Part shown: positions 57,742-64,000 of the stretch, piece after piece
How positions within the stretch are numbered: position 1 is the first letter of the stretch
Layout of the letters: every line of letters begins with the position of its first letter
DNA from: a virus
Virus record (IMG/VR): IMGVR_UViG_3300020463_002440
Span: 1-64,000 of that record
Length of the DNA: 64,000 nt
Direction: 5' to 3' (one strand)
Program-made: the position numbers and the translations under genes
Notes under the pieces: model-generated
Databases searched by the model: none
The model's input: only the letters and a program-made list of their open reading frames with translations
Told to the model about the DNA's origin: nothing

Positions 57742-58732
57742 AGTTTTCTTTAGCAAATGTAAGAATTTCATTATATCCTGCTTCATCAGTGGTCATAACA
57801 TTCCACATTTCTTTTGCATTTGTTTCGGTCAACTCTTCAAACATTTTGTTTAATAAATTTGCATCTTCTTCTGTTATTTCAACTGAAGATGTGTTATTCA
57901 ATTCAAACATTCCTGCTTCAATTGATTCGCCATATCCTGCCTTAGCAAATATCTTTGCAGCACCCATTGGACGACCGCTTACCATTTGCTCACCTTTGCT
58001 ATATGCATAAAGTGATTTAACATTCGAGAATACTTCTGCTAATTTGTTTTGCCACCATTCTTCAGGATCTACACCTTCTCCAAGGTATTCACCGATTTCC
58101 TGAGATGCATAACAAATAAACTCTAACTGTTTCATCATCATTGGAATTTCTTGTTGGGGACTCTCAAGAAGTTCTTCCTCTGTAGAAACTTTGCTTAACA
58201 TTTCTTTAAACGTTAGGCTTATTGTTTTACCATTTGAATCTTTTATAGTAACTTGACTTGGTTTAGGCTTTGCTACTTTAGGCTGTTTATCTAAAGTATC
58301 AGCCGCATCAGTATGGTCTGCTTCTTTCTTTTCTTTTTCTTCAGGTTTCTTTTCAGCAGCTACTAATTCGCCTTCTTCCATTGAGTCATCTTTCTTTTTC
58401 TTATTTTCAGTCTTCTTTTTATTGACTCCTAGAATTTCAGTAATAGATTTTTTAATCTCTACTTCTTCTTTAGCAACTTGTTTACCTGCACCTGCACGTT
58501 GAGGTAGCGTTTGTGCTACTTTATTTTTGTATGCTTTATCGTAATCAGCTTCATCGTTAACCTTGTCAGCTTGACGTTTACCGTCAACCATGCCAGGTAT
58601 TTCACCAGTAAAAACGTGATCAGGAGCAACAGGATGAGGTATCACCTCAATTGTATGCTGATCCTTAAAGCGCTTTTCTTCGGGAGCTTTTGGTTGGGCA
58701 ACTTCCGAAACTAGATCTTTAAAATTTTTCAT
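57737..58732 (-). CDS. Prohead core-like protein with capsid-targeting-like N-terminus
   Basis: 331 aa in the position of T4 gp67/gp68. N-terminus MKNFKDLVSEVAQPK with Glu 10. Residues ~95-155 are Lys/Glu-rich low complexity; the C-terminal ~160 residues form a helical domain (MMMKQLEFICYASQEIGEYL, then WWQNKLAEVFSN). Likely an internal head protein cut by gp21. Late promoter upstream. Confidence 0.7.
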   Translation of the reverse strand: MKNFKDLVSEVAQPKAPEEKRFKDQHTIEVIPHPVAPDHVFTGEIPGMVDGKRQADKVNDEADYDKAYKNKVAQTLPQRAGAGKQVAKEEVEIKKSITEILGVNKKKTENKKKKDDSMEEGELVAAEKKPEEKEKKEADHTDAADTLDKQPKVAKPKPSQVTIKDSNGKTISLTFKEMLSKVSTEEELLESPQQEIPMMMKQLEFICYASQEIGEYLGEGVDPEEWWQNKLAEVFSNVKSLYAYSKGEQMVSGRPMGAAKIFAKAGYGESIEAGMFELNNTSSVEITEEDANLLNKMFEELTETNAKEMWNVMTTDEAGYNEILTFAKENL

Positions 58733-58763
58733 ATTTAGTCCCTAATGTTTAATTTATATTACC

Positions 58764-58771
58764 TATTTATA
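58764..58771 (-). promoter_or_regulatory. T4-type late promoter
   Basis: Perfect TATAAATA on the minus strand immediately after the gp20 stop, 31 nt before ATG 58732. Confidence 0.75.
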
Positions 58772-60295
58772 TTAAAAAGGATTATCATCGTCTTCGTGAC
58801 CACCTTGCGCCTTTTCATCTGCAATCTGGTCTTCCATTGTTTGCTGATCTTCGTCAGACATTTGAAGAACATTACGTGTAATCCACTGATGAGAGAAATA
58901 CTTTCCAGTATAATCTGATATATCTCTGAGAGTATTCAATCGTTCTCTCAAAATTTCAGCTTCTTTCAATTCTTCAAAATAATTGTCTTTAACAAAATCA
59001 TATCTTAAATCGTTTCTAATTTCGTTAAACTCTTCAGGTGTTAATATACCTTTGAGTACTAACTGTTTTTCTAAAACGACATTAAACAAAAATGAAAAAC
59101 GAGTTCTAATTCTTCTAATAAATTTGCCAAACTTCAATTCATCTCTTGTTATCTCTGAAGTTCTACCAAAGGTTGCCATTGCTTCTGGCTCTAAACGAGT
59201 TAAAGGTACTTTCAACGCCTTATATAATTTACGTTGAAAATACTCTAAGTTTTCGTTTCCACTCAAACCTGGTGCATTACCACCAGCTAAAGTATCTACC
59301 TCTGTTGATCTTTCTCCACCTCTACGAGGGAACCAAAAATCTTCAGTCATTGTTAACATTTTTCTGGCATCGGTAATTTCACCTGTACCTGAATTATATT
59401 GTAATTTGTTTTTATGGCGAGCCATCATATCTCTAAGATATTGCTCTGCCTTATTCTTTGGCAAATTACCTACATCAATATAAAAAATCCTTCTTTCCGG
59501 TGCTCTTGTTAACGTGTATATAACAACAGCATCTTCCAACATACGAAGTTGATTTAACGCCTTCGTTGCTGGATGTAAATGAGATAATACCAAACTGTTA
59601 TTCTCATTCATCAAGCCTGAAGTTACTCTACCTATAGAGTCCTTCGCAATTTTTATTCCTGATGTACTTGTGGAGCCACCGGCTCCTGTACCTGCGTTCT
59701 GAAACCCAGTTTCAGAATACATATAATATTCATTCTTAACTTTCTTAACTGGTACGCCAGAATGTTTATCTTTCTGTTTCTTATCAACTTCTCGAATTAA
59801 CTTTAGTTTTCGAGGATCAACATATCTTAATTCAACTACACCTTTCTTTATGTCTTCAGGATCAATTATAATATGATAATTTAATCTTCCATCAACATAA
59901 AATTTTGAAAACATATCATATGCATTGTTTGTAAAATCAAATAATGCAAGTATACTATCAAATTCCTTAACAATTGTCTTCTTTACTTTATCAGGTAAAT
60001 CGGTTTCTCCTAATGAGATCTCAACCACCCTATCATCTGTATTAACACTAATTGCTTCGTTCACAATGTCATCGAGAGCCTGACTTATTTCAGGTTGCAT
60101 TGCCATGTGACGATATTTTGTAATAAGTTCAGATTCTGATTTAGCAGAACCTTCCATATCCAAAATTGTATTATAAAATCCACCAAGAGCATTACCAACG
60201 GTAATTGCTCCATCTTCATTAGAGGGTTCGGCGAAGGAGACCGGTAATGTGGTCTCTTCCTCTGCCCTCTTTATATCAAAGCCAAAAATTTTCAA
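58772..60295 (-). CDS. gp20: Portal vertex protein (T4 gp20-like)
   Basis: 507 aa, close to T4 gp20 (524). Recognised by ITKYRHMAMQPEISQALDDI, VNEAISVNTDDRVVEI, LRMLEDAVVIYTLTRAPERR, IFYIDVGNLPKNKAEQYLRD and FWFPRRGGERSTEVDTLAGG, the hallmarks of marine gp20 sequences. Forms the dodecameric DNA gate. Confidence 0.96.
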   Translation of the reverse strand: MKIFGFDIKRAEEETTLPVSFAEPSNEDGAITVGNALGGFYNTILDMEGSAKSESELITKYRHMAMQPEISQALDDIVNEAISVNTDDRVVEISLGETDLPDKVKKTIVKEFDSILALFDFTNNAYDMFSKFYVDGRLNYHIIIDPEDIKKGVVELRYVDPRKLKLIREVDKKQKDKHSGVPVKKVKNEYYMYSETGFQNAGTGAGGSTSTSGIKIAKDSIGRVTSGLMNENNSLVLSHLHPATKALNQLRMLEDAVVIYTLTRAPERRIFYIDVGNLPKNKAEQYLRDMMARHKNKLQYNSGTGEITDARKMLTMTEDFWFPRRGGERSTEVDTLAGGNAPGLSGNENLEYFQRKLYKALKVPLTRLEPEAMATFGRTSEITRDELKFGKFIRRIRTRFSFLFNVVLEKQLVLKGILTPEEFNEIRNDLRYDFVKDNYFEELKEAEILRERLNTLRDISDYTGKYFSHQWITRNVLQMSDEDQQTMEDQIADEKAQGGHEDDDNPF

Positions 60296-60311
60296 AATAT
60301 CACCTATTTAA

Positions 60312-60845
60312 TTATGTAGTTGGAATACCGGTTGCGCCTTCAACTTTCCATAAGTCGTATTCAAAGGTACAACTAAATTCCTGAATTGCGTCATTAGTTG
60401 ACCAATCCATTGCGATCTGTCCCAAACTTGTTGGGAACAAACCTTCAAACACGTATGTTCTAATTGGATCACCACCTTTACTGTATTGAGTAATCAATGC
60501 GTTAGACTTATAGTCTCCAGGTAATGCACGTGTATTTGAATCATGCGAATTTAATGCATTCATCCACGCTTCCAACGAGTTACGTACTAAGAAATCCTCA
60601 TCATTAATGATAGTAACTTCCCATGATGCAAATGTTCTATCACCAGAATATTTAACCTGTCTTCCAAAATATGGAACCGTGAATGATGCAACATCCGACG
60701 CAGGTAACCCTGCTGTCTTAATCATAAACGGCGCCTTAAAATCAGCCGAAGGATCTACTGGGTTGAGAATTTGCACTTGGAAAAGGTTAGCACGAGCGCC
60801 GCCACCAACTAATTGGGACTTAAACTCATTTATATTAAATGCCAT
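60312..60845 (-). CDS. gp19: Tail tube protein (T4 gp19-like)
   Basis: 177 aa (T4 163). MAFNINEFKSQLVGGGARAN, LPASDVASFTVPYFGRQVKY, SGDRTFASWEVTIINDEDF, and WMNALNSH are conserved gp19 segments. Polymerises into the inner tail tube inside the gp18 sheath. Own late promoter. Confidence 0.95.
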   Translation of the reverse strand: MAFNINEFKSQLVGGGARANLFQVQILNPVDPSADFKAPFMIKTAGLPASDVASFTVPYFGRQVKYSGDRTFASWEVTIINDEDFLVRNSLEAWMNALNSHDSNTRALPGDYKSNALITQYSKGGDPIRTYVFEGLFPTSLGQIAMDWSTNDAIQEFSCTFEYDLWKVEGATGIPTT

Positions 60846-60868
60846 TCTTATTCTCCTTTATTTAAAAA

Positions 60869-60876
60869 TATTTATA
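60869..60876 (-). promoter_or_regulatory. T4-type late promoter before gp19
   Basis: Perfect TATAAATA, 23 nt before the tube ATG. Confidence 0.75.
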
Positions 60877-60879
60877 CTG

Positions 60880-62802
60880 TTAGAGCGATCCAACAATTTC
60901 TTCAAACTCAACCCCGCTTCTTGTAGCAACAAAGGTCAGTTCAATTACATTAATTGAACGCGCAGGCTTAATAAAGATATTAGCTCTGAACTTACTTTGA
61001 TCTACAATTGCTGGTGTATTAACTGTTTCATCAGAAACTACTCTGAAATCAATAATACCGCGTCTGCCTTGAATATCTCTCAAGAATGGTTCAACAATTC
61101 CTTTGAACTGAGCTTGAGTAAATTCATCGTTCATTTCAAATAAGAACGATTGAGCAGCATTTGCGATTGCTTTTTCAACTGATATAAACAGTCTTCTAAC
61201 ATTTATTCTATCAAATGCACTGTTCTGACCTAATCCAGTCTTATCACCAAATAGAACAATTCCTTGTCCTACTTGACTCATTACTGGGTTAACTTCAGAG
61301 CTGTATAGTTGATCTCTTTGAGTTTTGTTAGGATTAAAAGCAAGCTTTACTACATTCTTGATTACACCCTTACGGAAACCTGCTGGACTTTCAAAAGGTT
61401 CAACTCTTGAATTAAGACCTGCGATATCACCGTTGAGTGGAGTATATCTATATACATCGTTGTATCTGTCGTATCTATATTTGTAACCTGAATCCATTAC
61501 ATAGTATGAAGAACTAGGTAGTGCATTCTTATATGCGATTACATTTGCTAATTTAGTTTCAGTTTTGCTTTCGTCAACAACATCAGATTTAGCAGGCGAA
61601 ATAAACGCAATTGCGTCCTTTCTGAAATCTGCAATATTTGATATGAGGTATGTAGCAAGATTACCTGAATCATCACCTTTACCTTGTAGTATGAAAGAAA
61701 CATCAATTTCATTTGAACTCTTAAACAAATCGTATCCTGCAGCGAGATCTGCCAACGTTGCCGCTGATTCAGTTCTACCTGCTGTTCCACTTGCTAATGA
61801 TTCATATTCTTTTGTTTTACCTTCAAAATGAGCAGTGTTAGCAACTACAACCCAAGATGAATCTTGTTCTATAACTTCTTTATAGTAATTAGTTTTACCA
61901 TTTGCTAGTTTTGCGCTTGCTGATACTGATACATCGGTGTATGCTTCTAATAGAGTACCTGCAGTTCCACTTACCAATCCATCTTCATCAATAACGGCAA
62001 TATGATAGTTGCCTGCTTGAGGAGCTTTGCCAAATGATCCAGATAATCCCCATTTCTTTTCAATGGAAAGTTTATTTAAATCAGTTTCGGCAAGTCGGAA
62101 GTTTTGACCTAACGATACTGTATAGTGGTATGCTGTTGTTAATACTGTGTTAGCAGTAGGATCACCTGCGGCATCTCGAGCTTCTTCTGAAATTGAAGAT
62201 ACTGGGATCGTTTGGAATCCAACTGATTCGTTACCGATTACAAATAAATCGCCACTGGCGACATCTGCAACTGTAATTCTTTTTGCTGGTGCAACTTCAA
62301 AGTTAATTGAAGAAGCGTTAAAAGTAGTTGTTTGATTAGTGTTTTGCTCGACACTGTTTCCACTTATTCTTGTTGATGGAATGTCACCTACAACAATAAT
62401 GTCTTGAGCGAAGTTAGTATCTTTAACATATGCAACTTCTATTGAATTACCAAGATCTCCAGGATACTTAGCGTCAAATGAACCGAATGTATGTAATGCA
62501 CTGTTAGCATTAGTAGTATCGGATGCTGAAGCAGTAGTTGCGCCGTTATCGACACGAGCTACATACAAAGCATTTGCGTATGAAAGATAATCTGCTGCTA
62601 CAAAGAACGTTTCATAGTTATCGTTATCAGGTGTACTGAAACGGTTTACTAATTCATTCTCTGAAGAAACAAGTACTGCCTCGCCAACAGGACCCCATCT
62701 AAAAACACCAGCTACTGCTGCAGGCGGCGTTGCGATGGCAGGAACCGATGCTGATGCGTCCACCTCTCGAACAATTACGGAAGGACTTACGGAAAAAGCC
62801 AT
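60880..62802 (-). CDS. gp18: Contractile tail sheath protein (T4 gp18-like)
   Basis: 640 aa (T4 659). N-terminus SVSPSVIVREVDASASVPAI, with GVFRWGPVGE after it; C-terminal domain with FLFEMNDEFTQAQFKGIVEP, FLRDIQGRRGIIDFRVVSDE and NVIELTFVATRSGVEFEEI. The insertion domain (~residues 100-400) is variable. Confirms a contractile (myovirus) tail. Confidence 0.96.
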   Translation of the reverse strand: MAFSVSPSVIVREVDASASVPAIATPPAAVAGVFRWGPVGEAVLVSSENELVNRFSTPDNDNYETFFVAADYLSYANALYVARVDNGATTASASDTTNANSALHTFGSFDAKYPGDLGNSIEVAYVKDTNFAQDIIVVGDIPSTRISGNSVEQNTNQTTTFNASSINFEVAPAKRITVADVASGDLFVIGNESVGFQTIPVSSISEEARDAAGDPTANTVLTTAYHYTVSLGQNFRLAETDLNKLSIEKKWGLSGSFGKAPQAGNYHIAVIDEDGLVSGTAGTLLEAYTDVSVSASAKLANGKTNYYKEVIEQDSSWVVVANTAHFEGKTKEYESLASGTAGRTESAATLADLAAGYDLFKSSNEIDVSFILQGKGDDSGNLATYLISNIADFRKDAIAFISPAKSDVVDESKTETKLANVIAYKNALPSSSYYVMDSGYKYRYDRYNDVYRYTPLNGDIAGLNSRVEPFESPAGFRKGVIKNVVKLAFNPNKTQRDQLYSSEVNPVMSQVGQGIVLFGDKTGLGQNSAFDRINVRRLFISVEKAIANAAQSFLFEMNDEFTQAQFKGIVEPFLRDIQGRRGIIDFRVVSDETVNTPAIVDQSKFRANIFIKPARSINVIELTFVATRSGVEFEEIVGSL

Positions 62803-62866
62803 ATTATTCTCCTTTAAATTATTATCTATTTAAAACCTATTTTTTAATTTATAGTTATCACAGTTT

Positions 62867-62874
62867 TATTTATA
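62867..62874 (-). promoter_or_regulatory. T4-type late promoter before gp18
   Basis: Perfect TATAAATA on the minus strand, just upstream of the end of gp17 and 65 nt before the sheath ATG. Confidence 0.75.
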
Positions 62875-62881
62875 AAAATTT

Positions 62882-64000
62882 CTATATCTCAAAACTTCTT
62901 TGAGGATATTCTATCCAGCCTTGGTCATCGGCCATAGGATCCCCTGTATCAATAAAGCCAAAAGGTAGCAATTCTTCATCAAGCTGTTGTTCTGTTTTTT
63001 CTTTTAAAGCTGCTAATGTATTAATATCTGTAAGTTCTCTAAAGAACCTTTGGTCTGATAACCAAGCAAATAAAACCAAATTCATGGCGAGATCATCATG
63101 TGTTCCCGCTTCAGCCTCATAAGAATTACCCTTTTTACTAAATCGTGATAACTCCTGTATCGTATTATAATCTTGTATTATTAACTGATTTTGTTCAATT
63201 AATAACTTCAAAATAGAACAACCTTTAGATTTTACACTTTTTGTTGTTCGTATTCCATGATCTGCACGCTTCCCTCCAAAACCACTTGAAACTTGCTTGC
63301 CAGCTCGGCCTGCGTTTTCTGTGAAGAGAAGATTCTCATAGCCGTAGTCCATTAAGAGTACATCAGCGACTTGTTCCCCGATGTCATTTATCTCAATTAA
63401 GATAGCACTCTCATTATACATCAGCCCTATTCTATATATAACGGAGGCAAAGTCTACTGGACTTATAGTATTATCCTGAAAGCAACAAACTTGTTTATAC
63501 GGCATTTCTGTTACATCAAACATTGTAAAGGTTGAATAATCTAATCCTTTACCTCTTGATACATCAACCGTCATTACATACGAGTTTCCCGGCTCCACTT
63601 TTTCGTATTGTGTTACATTTTCACTTTCAGCTATTGGGCGTGAAGGAGCAAGTTCCTTTAATTTTGCTCCACTTATAAGAGTTCCTGAACTGCCTAAAAA
63701 TTGACAGCAGTACTCTTGATTAAATTTTTCTTGGTCAAAGTCTAATGCTTCTAATGTTTCATCTTTCCATTGGTCATCTCTACCAGGAACATCATACCAC
63801 ATAACCTCAACATATTCATATCCATTCGTTCCTTCTTTAGCACCCTTACATGTCTTCCAAAAGTGGTTTAAACCATTAGGAGTAGAAGTCATTAATAGTT
63901 TTGTACTTTTTCCTGATGAAATTGTTGGATAAACAGAAGCAAAGAATTCATCAAAGCCTTCAATAAATGCAACCTCATCAAGATATAGAAAAGATATAGA
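62882..64000 (-). CDS. gp17: Terminase large subunit (T4 gp17-like), C-terminal part (cut by window edge)
   Basis: 372 residues visible; the frame is open to base 64000, so the gene begins outside. The Walker B segment FLYLDEVAFIEGFDEF lies at the edge, followed by the ATPase coupling motif LLMTSTPNGLNHFW. The nuclease domain shows MTVDVSRGKGLDYS (first Asp), ILIEINDIGEQV, and GTHDDLAMNLVLFAWL (last Asp). It powers and cuts DNA during headful packaging. The Met at 63892 is internal. Confidence 0.95.
   Translation of the reverse strand, partial: SISFLYLDEVAFIEGFDEFFASVYPTISSGKSTKLLMTSTPNGLNHFWKTCKGAKEGTNGYEYVEVMWYDVPGRDDQWKDETLEALDFDQEKFNQEYCCQFLGSSGTLISGAKLKELAPSRPIAESENVTQYEKVEPGNSYVMTVDVSRGKGLDYSTFTMFDVTEMPYKQVCCFQDNTISPVDFASVIYRIGLMYNESAILIEINDIGEQVADVLLMDYGYENLLFTENAGRAGKQVSSGFGGKRADHGIRTTKSVKSKGCSILKLLIEQNQLIIQDYNTIQELSRFSKKGNSYEAEAGTHDDLAMNLVLFAWLSDQRFFRELTDINTLAALKEKTEQQLDEELLPFGFIDTGDPMADDQGWIEYPQRSFEI

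Noticed and set aside
1-64000. tRNA genes, CRISPR arrays, integrase or IS elements
   Set aside because: None seen by eye in gaps or frames; a tRNAscan-SE run would settle the tRNA question.

Overview
The window is 64 kb of a T4-like (Straboviridae-related) marine myovirus genome. It is AT-rich, roughly one third G+C by eye, and genes are packed with ATGA/TAATG overlaps. The right end carries the T4 morphogenesis block in canonical order on the minus strand: terminase gp17, sheath gp18, tube gp19, portal gp20, a core-like protein, protease gp21, scaffold gp22 and capsid gp23. T4-type late promoters (TATAAATA) precede several of these genes. The gene set (bS21, ThyX, class Ia RNR, PhoH, GlyA, curli genes) and the presence of ALA synthase, which belongs to the Shemin route used by Alphaproteobacteria, point to a pelagimyophage-like virus of a SAR11-type host. 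The host call is inference. I saw no tRNA genes, CRISPR arrays, integrase or insertion sequences.

Layout. 1-9.3 kb (+): the C-terminus of PyrD, then proteins with T4 capsid-targeting-like N-termini, an ATP-grasp/protease fusion, small late proteins, a GH24 lysozyme, a nested spanin pair and a C-terminally anchored coiled-coil protein. 9.3-20 kb (+): primase, ThyX, NrdA, glutaredoxin-NrdB fusion, ALA synthase, a 2OG oxygenase, membrane proteins, glutaredoxin, GlyA and many microproteins. 20-32 kb (+): IscU, nuclease, PAP2 phosphatase, ribosomal protein bS21, a structured RNA, DNA ligase, SleB hydrolase, RuvC-like nuclease, dNMP kinase, two glycosyltransferases, RNase H/flap exonuclease, HAD phosphatase and PhoH. 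32-40.6 kb (+): PD-(D/E)XK nuclease, a SpoT/MESH1-like HD protein, DUF932, a sugar epimerase, and small genes driven by near-identical strong sigma-70-type promoters. 40.7-49.5 kb (-): a single late operon with two small membrane proteins, CsgF, CsgG, curlin-like protein, FecR-domain protein, second curlin-like protein, membrane protein, HemE, CHASE2-adenylate cyclase, a DUF5658-like protein and 7Fe ferredoxin. 49.6-54.5 kb (+): early promoters, small genes, a ~680-nt structured RNA and HemC. 54.5-64 kb (-): the head/tail block, closed by a UUCG-loop terminator.

How it works together. ThyX, GlyA, NrdA/B, glutaredoxin, dNMP kinase and PyrD feed nucleotide synthesis. GlyA also yields glycine, the substrate of ALA synthase, so it links folate chemistry to a partial haem pathway (HemA, HemC, HemE). 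IscU and ferredoxin add Fe-S capacity. The late minus-strand operon is the most unusual part. It joins a curli (type VIII) secretion set with a FecR/CHASE2-cyclase sensory pair and haem and ferredoxin genes under one late promoter.

Regulation visible in sequence: fifteen TTGACA-17/18-TATAAT promoters, many sharing the spacer TTCATWAWGAA and flanking inverted repeats; about nine TATAAATA late promoters; two promoter-structured RNA-terminator-gene modules; and three promoters placed so close to the ATG that the mRNAs should be leaderless.
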